Below are positions 9,806 to 21,789 of a DNA stretch of 64,000 bases, piece by piece. Each line of letters begins with the position of its first letter. Position 1 is the stretch's first letter. Made by a program: the position numbers and the translations under genes. The DNA comes from Streblospio benedicti (lineage: Eukaryota > Annelida > Polychaeta > Spionida > Spionidae), in assembly GCA_019095985.1 (NCBI GenBank), contig CM032659.1, positions 25,400,053 to 25,464,052 on the forward strand, read 5' to 3'. The notes beneath the pieces are model-generated. The model made no database searches. It saw only the letters and a program-made list of their open reading frames with translations, and had not been told where the DNA came from.

Positions 9806-10927
9806 CGTACTTCTAATAGATCTAGCTAAAATTATTTAGACTGTTTTCTGCGCTTGGCCAGCAGTGAAAGTGGCATCCGTTGTACCTCTTCCAGCCATGA
9901 ATCCAAATTGCAAGTCGTCTATGATCTATCCTTTTTCTTTATCTGTTTTATGGTACATTTTCTTTGTTGATGGTACATAGGATTAGGAAATAATATACAG
10001 CGTCAGTGAAGTTTTGAAATTAATTTATAAAATTCATGGTGCAAAATTATGTCCTTTTTTGGCACATATTATAACTCAAACATACACATTTATAACTTGA
10101 TTTGGCTGTGTATTATTTAGAATGTGCTGGTAAATGCAATAAAATCTTTTACTTAATTAGAAAAAAGCTGTTCAGGTAATAACAATATTTTACTACTTTT
10201 ATATCTTTTAACACAATGCAAACAGTCTTGGAACGCAGTAAGTCAAGATTATTTAGAGGTCTATCGGTCAGGCTTGTTGTCATAGCTGTAAAAAAACCAT
10301 GCGAGCTCAAAATTAGACTAAGAGACAGCATTATGTGGTGCGCATTTCTTAGGGAGAGATAAATATAAGTGCGTCATAGCTGAGAAGGGAATTGTGCTCG
10401 AATGGTGACTAGTTGATCGTCTACTAAATGACGATGGTTGCAATCCTGTGACCAAATAATACATCTAGATTAATTCAATGAAAACACTACATGTATATCA
10501 GCAAATATATTCCAGCTCTCTAAATCATTCCTGTATTGGATTGACCAACAACAACGAGCTTTTAGTTTAAATATGATGAAAGGTACATATTATCAATTAT
10601 TTTACCGTAGCCGCAAAATTAATGGGCTACAATGTAACAACAGACACTGCTGGGAAAAATGTATTCCCAAACATAAAACCCCTGTAATAATTAAAGCTTG
10701 TAACTGTTGCAGCTAGATTTACTTAATGGTCTTTTTGTATAGATCTACATGTAGCTGTAAGAAAATTTGGGATGCATGCCCTAACAAGGAAATAGATACA
10801 TGGTTTGTCCCAATGCTTTGAATAGGTGAGTCACCATACAATACAGTCTATTCAAAGAATAATGCTTAACGAAAATCTAAGGGGCGACCATCATTAATTG
10901 TCAGCATTTGGGAGTACGTTTTGTCAT

Positions 10928-10933
<6 letters not shown>
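9806..10933. other. Intergenic, no gene seen
   Basis: AT-rich sequence with no supported gene or recognised element. Confidence 0.5.
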
Positions 10934-11017
<84 letters not shown>

Positions 11018-11024
11018 TGTGTGT
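10934..11024. repeat. (GT)n microsatellite
   Basis: About 45 GT dinucleotides with one interruption near 11013. The cysteine/valine frames through it are artefacts. Confidence 0.98.
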
Positions 11025-11125
11025 TTTTGGGGGGGCGCTCAATTTTCCACTTGGTCACAGATGGGAGTGAGCTCAATTCTACAAAAGTGAAAAAGTGGGC
11101 ACCCAATTCTCAAACTGAAAAGGTA

Positions 11126-11516
11126 ATATTTAACGCACTTTTACGGCTATGGTCTATAAGAAATCTCATTGGACTATGGTATATCTATGTTATAGTTGTA
11201 AGAATAAAAGGGATAAATGTTTTTCCTATACGTTCTAGCACTATCTGCATAGGTAATTCACCATACAGCTATATAACCTATCGTCACAGCAACAACAACG
11301 CTTACAGCTATGACCTATCGCCATAGCTGTAAGAAATTTCAATGCATTATTGGTATATCTATGTTATAGTTGGAAGAATTTAGAAATAAATGGTTTCCTT
11401 AATCATTTTAATACTGTCTTCATAGGTATTTCACCACACAGCTATATAACCTATCGCCACAACAAGAATAAGAAATCTCAATGCATTATTGGTATATCTA
11501 TGTTATAGGTGGAAGA
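11126..11516. repeat. Diverged tandem repeat, about 2.5 units of ~170 bp
   Basis: AAGAAATCTCATTGGACTAT, then GGTATATCTATGTTATAGTT, recurs near 11159, 11331 and 11469. Each is followed by a TCACCAYACAGCTATATAAC motif ahead of CTATCGYCAC. Divergence between units is modest. Confidence 0.75.
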
Positions 11517-11850
11517 AAAAAAAAGAACAAATCATTAATGATGAATTAAAACACCTGATAATTATATTTTTTTGCTTTTTGTAAAAAAATATATTTATCT
11601 AATACAATGCCACTTTTAAAACTGCAAATGAATTCTAACCACAATTTACCCCGATGAATCGGCACTGTACATGTAACATAAAGATCATGAACTAACGAAA
11701 CTTTTATCTATATTATAATCAGTATAGTGATAGTGAGCTCTGTTGGTATGATTCAATTTAATTTTATCATTCTAGATTTAAAAGCATACTCCAACACCAG
11801 AACGTAGTTCATTATCTATCATTCATATTCATTAAAACAATAGTCAGTCT

Positions 11851-12346
11851 AACTCATCCCTACAACAGAAACCTCTCATTCTTTAATCATGTGGGTGAGT
11901 GGAAAAATGAACATGTAGTATCCGTTAGGAATGTAGCAAAGATTGTCATTATCTGTAGTTCCTACCACCGCTATGTTATCAATAACATCGTCCACAACAA
12001 ATGGCATGGACACTCAAACATCAGGGGTATGAAGTAGGGGCCTACCGTATCCCCATTATATTAGGGATATTCTAAAATCCCACGTCACCTCAATTTGTGA
12101 TGATTTTGTGTATCCCCCCCCGTCACTTTTCGTCATCTTTGGCAACCCCCTTCCTGATAAGTTATGACGTCATCTTTGCCCCCCACCCAAGCCCCAGGAC
12201 ATGATTTTTTGCGGCGACATTTTGCTCTAATTAACTAAGCCGTTATATAAATACATTTGAATATTTATGTCTATAATTTATACATAATTTTATGCATGTA
12301 TTTAGGGCATAAAAGCAAACATGGCAAATGTGATTTCAACTAGTAG
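11851..12346. repeat. Segmental duplication, copy 1
   Basis: It matches 13196-13672 over nearly its whole length, beginning AACTCATCCCTACAACAGAA, including GTAGTATCCGTTAGGAATGT and ending GATTTCAACTAGTAG. It carries the left part of the same inverted-repeat element that is complete in copy 2, so the duplication postdates that insertion or both belong to a larger repeat. Confidence 0.85.
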
Positions 12347-13195
12347 CCCAGGATATGTGAAAGTAATGTACCTTTGTGATACAAGCATGAAATTTGTCAC
12401 AATGTAAAGCATCACCTTAGGATGATTATGGATATAGAGACATTCTAAATTTTGCTATGATTAAAATTCTTCCATTACTCAAATTGCTTGGGACGTGTTG
12501 CGCAGTAGAATTAATCAAACAGCAACCAGTCCATTGACTACTTCCGGTCGTCGTCGGGTCATTGTAAGCTAACACGAATAAATTTCTAAGGTAATTTTCA
12601 CCTATCACTTATCCTATGTCATTCATGTAAAGTACTTTCCTAATAGAATTTTGAGTGAGGATTCTGAATCTGTAATCCGCTTTTTTAGTTAACATTGAAA
12701 TTGACGAAGATATGGGCAGAATACCACTCTTCCCATGGAAAAATGCTGACGACCTGTGTGGATTGTGCATGATAAACGTTTTAACTTCACTATTGTCTAT
12801 GCATGCCTCAAATAGCGTTTCTTCGTGTTCTTGTAGTATTTTTCATGAGGATTACGAATATGTAATCGGACTTTAGTTAGCAAAAATTGACGAAGTTATG
12901 AGCAAAAAGTAATGGAGCTTGGTCAAATTGCAGACAGCCAGTGAAGAAAAAAGTTGACAACTTTACTATATTGAAGAATGCACGCTTCAAATAGATGTAC
13001 TTACTTAATTTTCAACGTCTGTCAGTGTAACAGCCACCTATGTTGTGTAGAATACACACTTTGAATGATATAGCATTAAATGCGATTTTAAATGGGCTTA
13101 TAACATTCACCGGAAGTACCCATGGACTTTTTAGTCTCAAATGATTGCTGGGAATATGACGAGTGCGCAACTTTTCTGCACAATTGGTGGGCCCT
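12347..13195. other. Spacer between the duplicated segments
   Basis: AT-rich. It contains a weak internal repeat: TGAGGATTCTGAATCTGTAA at about 12656 against TGAGGATTACGAATATGTAA at about 12846, each followed by a related TTAGTTARC...AAATTGACGAAG block. No gene seen. Confidence 0.5.
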
Positions 13196-13672
13196 AACTC
13201 ATCCCTACAACAGAAACCTCTCATTCTTTAATCATGTGGGTGAGTGGAAAAATGAACATGTAGTATCCGTTAGGAATGTAGCAAAGATTGTCATTATCTG
13301 TAGTTCTACCACCACCGCTATGTTGTCCACAAGAAATAGCATGGACACTCAAACATCAGGGTATGAAGCAGGGCCAACCGTATCCCATTATAAGGGATCG
13401 TTCACAAATGACGTCACCTCAATTTTGGCCATTTACCCCCCCCCCACGTCACCTTTCGTCATCTTTGCAGCAACCCCCCTTCCTGATAAGTGACGTCATT
13501 TTTGCCTCACCCCCATTCCCCCACACGACATGATTTTGCGACGACATTTAACATTAATTTAACTATGCCGTTATATAAATACATTTGAATATATATGTCT
13601 ATAATTTAGACATAATTTTACAAATGTATTTAGTACACACAACAAACATGGCAATGTGATTTCAACTAGTAG
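13196..13672. repeat. Segmental duplication, copy 2
   Basis: Partner of 11851-12346. The first 150 bp are almost identical; the later part is interrupted by small indels. Confidence 0.85.
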
Positions 13673-13836
13673 ATATATCACAACTCACTTAACATGTCAG
13701 GAAGTAGGTTCAAATACTGTTAAATAATTTATTTTTCAAAAGGCAACATCACCCAAGTTCTACCCCCACTGTCATCTTTGGTCATCTTTCGCTACCCCCC
13801 CCCCCATGCCGGTTGACGTCATTTGTGAATGATCCC
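13394..13836. mobile_element. MITE with CRE-like terminal inverted repeats
   Basis: The left end GGGATCGTTCACAAATGACG (then TCA) is the near-perfect inverted match of the right end TGACGTCATTTGTGAATGAT (then CCC). Both sides are flanked by ATAA, a likely 4-bp target duplication. There is no ORF of note. The termini contain the palindrome TGACGTCA. Confidence 0.85.
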
Positions 13837-13861
13837 ATAATGACATGTTACCATGTCACAC

Positions 13862-14149
13862 ATTCCCACGTTTCAAGAATTTCATTGTGATGAATTTGTG
13901 TATCTTTGTAAGAATTCTTGTTGTAATAGACATGCATGCTATTTTGTAGACCCTATATAATAATAAACTTTTTTGAGGTTAGGCATGGCAATTATGGCCA
14001 GAGGTGTTTTTTTTTTGCTCACGGACCAAAGGGCTGACTCTACAATAAAAGTTTATAATTATATATAAAATATCATGCATGTCTATTACAACAAGAATTT
14101 TCACAAAGATACGCAAATTTATTACAATGAAATACTGGAACCGTAGGAA
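13862..14149. repeat. Long hairpin (foldback element)
   Basis: Left arm 13862-13970 and right arm 14042-14149 are inverted copies of about 108 bp. They share CTTGTTGTAATAGACATGCA and TTTCATTGTRATRAATTTG, at roughly 85-90% identity by eye. The loop of about 70 nt contains a T9 run. It starts 25 bp after the preceding MITE. Confidence 0.85.
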
Positions 14150-14399
14150 TATGTACTACATGTATATACATTGTATGGGATATGGTAAGCGCTGTATCAT
14201 ACCCAGATGTTTGAGTGTATGAAGGTTCGTGATTTCAAAATAATTCAGCTTGTTGGTAAATTTTCAGTAGAAATATTCATATTTCTTGTACAAATACCAA
14301 AACATTCGGATACAACACAGCAATGACCACCTCATAATTCACTACTTCATACACGACGTCGTCGACAAGTTGTTATGCAAAGTAGCAGCGTCACCTAAC
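14150..14399. other. AT-rich flank, possible promoter-proximal region
   Basis: No feature beyond its position just upstream of the CpG-rich block. Confidence 0.4.
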
Positions 14400-14607
14400 T
14401 GCGTATTCATACCTACATCGCATGGAGCTGGCGGCGGGGAGTAGACTGTGGCGGTGTGAGCAGAGCGAGGTTCTCCTGGCCGCCGCCGCTTTCACCGCCG
14501 CTGCCTCAAAGGTGTGGTTCACGTCCAGTCGGCGGCTGGATCCCGTCGTTCCCATGGATACACGTGTCTGGCTCCTGTGTGGATACTAGCCGCTGCTGCG
14601 ACAATAG
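14400..14607 (+). promoter_or_regulatory. CpG-rich block, candidate promoter and first exon of the patatin-like gene
   Basis: A sharp change from AT-rich to GC-rich, CpG-dense sequence, with two plausible donors (TCAAAG|GTGTGG at about 14512 and ACAATAG|GTAGGC at 14608). An ATG at 14423 opens a 55-codon frame. If the first donor were joined to the acceptor at 21762, the frame would continue in phase into the known exon and place about 40 more residues at the N-terminus. Alternatively this is a 5' UTR exon. There is no coding homology to decide. Confidence 0.4.
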
Positions 14608-16235
14608 GTAGGCGAGTGTCTATTTTTACTCATCAGCGCCTCACTGTAGGAGGACGCACGGGGGGATCAATATGATTGAGAAATGTGCGTTATTGGAGCA
14701 GCCACAATGGCTGAAAAAATGTTGATGGTGCGAATATAATGGAGCGTGTGAGCATTGTACTTCCCAGTGAAGAAAAGTGCGCTGTGAACAATCCCAGCTT
14801 TTCAACAGCTATTTTTATTCCTGCTGCTGGCTCCTTCGTTTACCATTCTACGCGTATACAAGGTCATTGGTAGTAAGTAGTAGGTGTAGGTTTGCTTGTT
14901 AAACGTTCTAGTCACTGTGAGCTACCACGCCTTCCCACCCCTGACCACCTCAGAGCAGGACCTCTTTAGTAAAACCGATTGCTGGGATCTAGTGCCTCTA
15001 GGTCTGTGCTGGGGCTTGGCTTTGGTGGGCCACGGGCTGACAGAGAAATGGCAACTTCGTAACGGGCCTTTCAAAATCGGTCGCTACTAGTCGCAACTAA
15101 AAATCGCACGACCAATGTTTCATTCGTGGTCGCAAAGGAAGAGGCGTCTGTTGTGCTAATGGTATCAACTTTCAAGTGTACAAAAATGTACGTCGTGCAA
15201 CAGACGCACAAGGACGTGCGATGTTGAGCAACACGGTCAAGATCGTCAAAGACGGTCTTCAATGCTTGTACTACAGCAAAACGCCGTGCACCACACACGC
15301 GACCTCATAGCAGTGGACAGAACGCTGTAAATGTTTTGTGGTATAAAGCGGTGACATTCGGCAACCTCTAACGTTATGTTGCACATAGGTGTTGTAAATG
15401 AGAAGTTCCACTGTACATGTCCAATAAATCACCTCACTGAATGTACACCAACCATTTCCATCATAGTAAACCAGGAGGAACAAGGACATAGTCAGGTCAA
15501 TATATCCTTGCATATTTATACAAATGTAGTATGCTAGTGGCGTCTTGGCTAAATTCCACCGAATGTACCATCTCAAATGTACAGATATATGTTATTGGGT
15601 GGTTTAGTTTGCTAGATCTAGATCATTGCGTTCTAAGCATCACGACTCTAGCTGTATATCAGCCCAACACGCCTGTAATCTGGCGTCATGTGTTCTCTGC
15701 TGAGAGATTGTACACTGAGGATCACATCTATTGGCTGAGATAGATGTTCTAAACTTAGAGTTATGGCTGCCTGTGTTGCAATAGGAGATATGCGGACGGC
15801 TACAACACATGTGGCAAATGGTCACATAACTCTAGAATATTACAGTAGAAAACACAACGTGCCCATTCCACGTGTCCGGATTAATGACCTGCAGGAATGT
15901 GCTTGTTTTGTGACTTGTGGCTATTCACCTCATGCTTAATGCGTTTACATGGGGTCTGGAAATAGCCGTGTTCTTGTGCATTCCCAGAAGTTCTTGTGTC
16001 CCTTTGTATTATGATGCCCTTTAAAGACTATAGATCAAATGCGGGCGTGTCTCGTATCCATAGCTATGGATTTCAATGTGTCACTTTTTTACAGAGTAAA
16101 AGGCCCGAAAACTGCCGTGTCACTTTTAACCCATGTAGAGGCCGAGACATGTGACGCCGGCGATTGCCCGGGGATTTACGGAACACTGTGTATAACAAAG
16201 AGACTAGAAGAATGTATCCATTGTTTATTGTCCTC
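14608..16235. other. Probable intron 1 or intergenic, no gene seen
   Basis: Mixed composition. Several short overlapping frames on both strands lack conserved features. Confidence 0.45.
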
Positions 16236-16516
16236 AATGGCAGATCCAGGTTTTCTTAAATGGGGTGTGACTGCAGCCTGTGGATGTCATAGGAGGATTT
16301 GTAAGATGCGAAAGCTCGCGGACGATAACAAAACCCCCAATGAAATTGACCCTTTGTTTCGGGGGATCAGGGGGTGGAGTGAGGGGCGCATTGGTTGGAG
16401 TATATGGTTGTGGCCACCATATGACAAATACGTACATGAAAATGTTTGTATATTGTGGTGGGGGGGGGTGGTTGTAGGTAGGCGCCATGTGTGACCCCTG
16501 GATCTGTCTTTGGTTG
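16236..16516. mobile_element. MITE of the GGCAGATCCAGG family
   Basis: The left end is TGGCAGATCCAGGTTTTC; the right end is CCCCTGGATCTGTCTTTGG, an inverted match. The interior has G-rich runs near each end. There is no transposase. See the copies at 21625, 28318, 29877 and 51783. Confidence 0.7.
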
Positions 16517-17861
16517 GCCAACATAGGTTGAAATAGCCCTTTATCATAGCCTTTTCATATGTGTTAATATGAAGGGACTCATTGAAATATGATGATGCGT
16601 CCAAAAGTCTGCTTGGAAGTATGGTGATTGTATGAACCCATTTAATGTATAGAGCATACAGTAATTCTGACCAACATGTATTCACAATGCCACAAGACCA
16701 AATCATATATATTGATAATGCAGCCACACTTTTGTCTGATTTGAGAAGAAACTGACTCAGTACTATCTATATTATGTGAAGCAACATGTATATGTCAAGC
16801 AGCCATCCATCAGTGGGTTAGTGGTATATGAAGCCAGCCAGGCGTGGGCAGATAACAACTTCTATTTGTTATGTCGAGCTGGTTTGCTTGAACCAGACGA
16901 TATTTCATGTTTGTACGTCAGGCAAGTGTTGATTTTTGATGTACATGTTGGATTGAGCTCATGTGTTCAGGATTGGCACTTTGAAAATGATATACGTGGA
17001 TAGTATACAGTTTTACATATCGTTTCTTACGTTTTGGAGGAGAGAAAACCTGCTTTCTATAAAAGTTTATGATTCTATCAAATCTTGACATTCATATCAA
17101 AGATGGCTGTCAAATTTCAAAATGGCTGCCAACACTATTCTGAGTTTGTCCCTATTTTGTGGACTTTCCTCCCAGTGCAGTACAAGGCTACAAATTTGTA
17201 CATAAAAATCTAACGGGTAATAGTTTTTTGTGATTACTGCTGTCTATGACCTTTAAACAAATGCACTACAAAATGAAATCTACATTGCAAGTAAATCTAT
17301 TTGCATTGTCATATCTCATGGTTGATTAGGTTTATGCGCAGTTTATAGAGAACATGGACCGTACTGTAAAGGCAGGTAGTGTAAATGATAAAGCTGTGAA
17401 ACCGACGATGATGCATCTGTTAAAAGATTCAGCTTCATGTCTTGTACGGCTGATAATAAGTTTCTCACATATCATTGTGCTGTTTGTGTAAATTCACTAC
17501 CAGGAAAGGGGGAAACGTTTATGAAGTCCAAGTACGATGTAAGATTCTTACTCTAAACCTAAAATAATGCACTCCGGCTTATTTGTCGCATTGTATAAAA
17601 CAAAGTTCATGGAATAAATGCCACTAGGTTTTAAATCTGCCAGGCGAGACATATGGCCACGTTGATTGCAAGGCAAAAACGAGGAGATACCCACCTGTCC
17701 TGAGACGTCTAAATCAGCAGGCTGGTCCACGTAAGCAGAGATGCCGGGCTGACAGGTGACAATCTGGACATTCCCCGCATTGCTGGAGACGCCCGTAGGA
17801 CCGCTCTATAAGATGTCCGGACACAATGGCTAAAACACGTCGGGTGTGCATTGGTTTTCTT
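16517..17861. other. Probable intron 1, no gene seen
   Basis: No supported features. Confidence 0.45.
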
Positions 17862-18290
17862 TATCTAAGTGTGAGTGGTAGCCTTTTATAGCTTTGTGCA
17901 CAGTGGTCTATATGAGAGAGTTGATGTGGTTATGAAGGTTGATGGTGGAACTGTCATAACTGGTGTTATTTTAGACGTGTTTTTAATTGGAGGTTCTACT
18001 GTGAATTGGGTTAATACAGTGTTTGCACTTTAGATATGAATATCAAATCTTAGTTTGCGTATTCCATGGTATGTTTGAAGCAGGATTTTAAAGACAAAAT
18101 TTTCATATATTTCAGTTGTGAAAACGTTTGTATTATTTTGTAATATCATTATCCCAAATGGGCAGGAATACGCGAATAGCTAGCGTTTACTTGGTATTAT
18201 TCATATTGCTTTCATTTGATCATCTTAGACAGCCTCACGCTTTCCCTGTCCAAGTGTGAGTGGTAGCCTTTTATAGCTTTAGGCACAGTC
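17862..18290. repeat. Direct repeat pair flanking 340 bp
   Basis: AAGTGTGAGTGGTAGCCTTT followed by TATAGCTTT occurs at about 17868 and again at about 18252. The interval holds the 3' end of a pogo-like MITE (about 17903-17997, ending GGAGGTTCTACTGTGAATT). This arrangement suggests duplication around an insertion. Confidence 0.6.
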
Positions 18291-18646
18291 CATGAAGTTA
18301 TTTCGGGATTTTACATTTTTGCACATTTCAATTATATCAACCCATATTAAATGTAATCTCTCAAATTAGTCCCTCATATGACAGAAACTACATGCCCGCA
18401 AGGGCAAACTCATGTGTTATATACTTGGTAACTACAACATCACTCTCCTCAATCTGATATATACAAGTGCATTACACAAGTATTCAAAAACATTGACGAG
18501 AGTAAAAAGGCCAATCAGAATGTTCCTATCATTTGTGAGCCGTTTGGACGGTTGCCACATGATGTATACATACTGCTAATTGGCTACGTTCAAGTGGAAA
18601 CCACTTCCGAGTAAATTGGGGTCTTGACAGTGCTCAAGATGTGAGA

Positions 18647-18715
18647 AATACAGCAGGACCTCTATAGTGAGACCACTCTCCTGGCGTCTTTCCTAACGCT
18701 GATGCTGTCCGGAAG
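18647..18715. mobile_element. 5' end of a pogo-like MITE
   Basis: TACAGCAGGACCTCTATAGT followed by GAGACCACTC matches the family's TA-flanked 5' terminus. No matching 3' end follows. Confidence 0.55.
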
Positions 18716-19067
18716 TGTTCTCTTCGTGCCTCTTTGGAACCCCCACAAAAACGGTGTTATCATGGGAAAAAAGGTGCCCACTTTATAAAGGTGTGTCTCA
18801 GTGGAGGCGTTGCTGTACTGACCAGATGACGTGGCCGTTATGTCTGGTTTATGTTGATAGGAACATCTTTGGAGACATCACATTTGGACGAGATTGAGGT
18901 GCAGCAGTAATGTTGATTGGAAGCGTCTGCATTTCTGCATTTCGGCAACTCCACCTGTGACGTTATACATCAAAAAATCACAAACTGACCACTTAATGTG
19001 CTTCTTAACCAGGCTGCGGTGGATCATGGACCACTTAGACTAATTAAAGGCCTCAGTCTACAGTGGC
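18716..19067. other. Probable intron 1, no gene seen
   Basis: No supported features. Confidence 0.4.
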
Positions 19068-19392
19068 TGATACAGGAGGGGGATGTTTGGGGGCAGAGGG
19101 GGGCGGGGGGGGTGGGGGTGAATTGGGGTGGGTGGGGGCTGGACACTGCCCCACTTTAGGACTAACCTTTCCATGATCATATCCTGGGCCCATAACCCAT
19201 AGAGCCAAAATCACATATGTGTGATATGTGTTAAATGAATTGAATCTGATGTGATGCGAATGTACCGCTGGTAAAGCAGGGTGATCCTGGGCCTAGCTCC
19301 TCTGGAGTTTCGCTTTAGCGTGTTTTGCAAGTTATTTGATGTGATCCAACGCTCGCGCACCGCTTCACGCTAACTCCTGGATCTGCCAGATA
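19068..19392. mobile_element. Diverged member of the GGCAGATCCAGG family
   Basis: The left end TGGCTGATACAGGAGGGGG pairs with the right end CTCCTGGATCTGCCAG in inverted orientation. The inner segment GAATCTGATGTGATGCGAAT followed by GTACCGCTGGTAAA recurs at about 26980-27010, so this copy contains or was hit by a second repeat. Confidence 0.6.
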
Positions 19393-19480
19393 TAGCAGAA
19401 CCTACCCATGACAACCACCAAATGACGAACCAACTGAGAGGTGTATATCTATGGTCACGGTGATACAGGTACAGTAGAAC

Positions 19481-19545
19481 CTCTTTTAGGACCATGGTGT
19501 ACATAGGCTGGTATAGGACTTCAGAGAGTGTAAGCTAAATGAAAA
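19481..19545. mobile_element. 5' end of a pogo-like MITE
   Basis: TACAGTAGAACCTCTTTTAG followed by GACCATGG matches the family terminus. The element is truncated. Confidence 0.6.
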
Positions 19546-19668
19546 TACGAGTCATCAAAGTCTAAAAGGCAATTTACTCAGTGCACTCACAGGGGCGGCT
19601 CGGAACATTGGTGGTATAGTAATTTCAGTAGAGGTGTGACATTTTCACACATATTTAGGCAAGGGAAC

Positions 19669-19854
<186 letters not shown>

Positions 19855-20092
19855 ACACACCATTGTTTTTCATATTCCTGGGCCATAATAAATGGTAGCC
19901 CCTTTATAAAAGATGTACGGAGGCTGCAGTGATAACCCACCGCTATAATTGTCAGAGACACACACTATTGTGCAGAAGCCGTAAAGCCAGCAATGTTCGT
20001 TAATGAGCGGGTGTCGTTGGAGTCAGTGCAGGCTGGCACGGACTTTGTCAATCAGGCTTTTTTCTGTTGCAGTCTGATGTAAAGTACAGTAG

Positions 20093-20263
20093 AACCTATC
20101 TATTAGGACCACCTTGTGCTCGCTGGTCTCCATAGAGAGGTGGTCTCTATAGAGAAGTTCATCTAGGTAGCTTTCTGAAAGTTTAGGGCCGTTAAAAGTG
20201 GTCTTATTATAGAGGTGGTCTTATTAGGGAGGTTGTCTTAATAATTGGGGGTTGTACTGTAAC
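20093..20263. mobile_element. Complete pogo-like MITE
   Basis: It starts TACAGTAGAACCTATCTATT and ends GGGGGTTGTACTGTA. The ends are inverted repeats with TA on both sides, and the interior repeats GAGGTGGTCTNTATAGAG in both orientations. The CAGT...ACTG termini and TA target fit the pogo/Tigger branch of Tc1/mariner. There is no ORF. Confidence 0.8.
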
Positions 20264-21624
20264 GGGCAGTCTATGTGTCCATATGTTCTGGCTGTTCTAT
20301 CGGACAAGTGAGCAGCAAATGCAGGGTCACGTGGTCACCTTCCTGAGGTGGTTCATATGATACAGAACTAAAGTCATAGCCAGCTGAAAGAGCAAACAGA
20401 CCCTGTCAGAATAGCCAATACGGACAGTTGGTCGAGCAGGGGAGAATTGAATGAATATCGTATCTATATATAACCTACGATATCACCAATACAACTATGA
20501 AACTTACATACTCGTATTGGCAGGTCAACTCTCTGCATTGTAAGGTGTACGTGATGTCTCACATTATGGAGTGTCACCCAGCCAACAGCCGGCGACGTGC
20601 ACAGCATTAATTGCGGCTTGTAGCAGTATTAGGGGAGATTCGTGAACATTGCTTCCTCACCGTGTGAGCGTGATGTCGAATAAACTGGTAAAACTGGCCT
20701 GATTGCAGTGTTTTGAACTCCATTGGAGGAAGTGTGTATGTAATTGAGCGGCATTATTGTGTATTTGAAGTGGCTTGAAATCCCAATGCCACTGTTAGTC
20801 ATGGCAGAAAAAGAAAATTTAAAAGTTCTTCTTGCAAGACAAGTGTCCTTAAATTGAAGGCATCCAAATGGGAAAGTAGCACTGTATTGCTGTAAAAAGC
20901 ATCGTCATTCTGTATAGCAAGGTCTTATTGCACATTTGGCAAGCTCACAAACTTCACATAATAAAATTATATGTAGCTCTGCTCAAACAGACAATACAGC
21001 CCCTCCCCCCAGGGTTGTCTGAAATATAGATGGAGCCAATCATCACCACCCCCGGGACACAACAGTCAAAGGCCTAGGGATGTATATGAAATTTGGAACA
21101 TATGTAATAGTAGTTACAAAGCCTGATTGCCTAGCGTTTAATAGTGGGTGTTTGAATCAATATAGTGGCAAACGTGCCATGGTGAATCACACACACCAAC
21201 ACGACATATAATAGACACAATCCATCAGCAACTGTAAATCAAAACTCAACAATGAAAAGCACACAAAAGTATTACAGACGTGCATAATACATGTCGTGGA
21301 CGTGATATGGATGTTTTATAGTTCAGGCTGCTCTACATTACGCCCTCGTATTGACACGATGTGTAAAAAGTCATCTGACATTTATAACTTCATTATGATA
21401 TTGTATCAAGGTCAAATGATTTCCAAATTAAGTGCGTTCTTTCTTCTCAGTAAATGATATTTTCTCAGAAAAAAGGCTACAAATGAAATCCGTATAGGGT
21501 CTACTTCAATACAAGATATTTCTTCAACATAATAGTAAAAACAGCAGACAACAGAAGTATAGTTATTAACTTAAACATGAGGGGAATTGCTACAGCTGGA
21601 AGTGACACTACCATTAGACACACT
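20264..21624. other. Probable intron 1, no gene seen
   Basis: No supported features. Confidence 0.45.
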
Positions 21625-21737
21625 AGCAGATCCAGGTTGTTGAAAAGGGGTGAGGTAACCTATGAATACGAAACATTTTGGTGGAAAAAGAAGGGAAGGA
21701 GGCACACTCCCTGTATCCGCCCGGGATCTGCTTTGAG
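21625..21737. mobile_element. Short MITE of the GGCAGATCCAGG family, next to an exon
   Basis: It runs from AGCAGATCCAGGTTGTTG to CGCCCGGGATCTGCT, with the family's inner phrase ACATTTTGGTGGAAAAAGAA. It ends 25 bp before the acceptor AG at 21761-21762 of the first coding exon. Confidence 0.7.
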
Positions 21738-21789
21738 AATAACGCTTACCTTTGCCTTTCAGCCTCCTCCACTCTCGCCCACAGTCACA

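Noticed and set aside
10898-11326. Cys/Val and Thr/His frames through the GT and CA microsatellites (also 19587-19961)
   Set aside because: Products of dinucleotide repeats open in all phases, not genes.
16234-16727. Overlapping frames on both strands
   Set aside because: They run through a MITE and lack any protein-like pattern.
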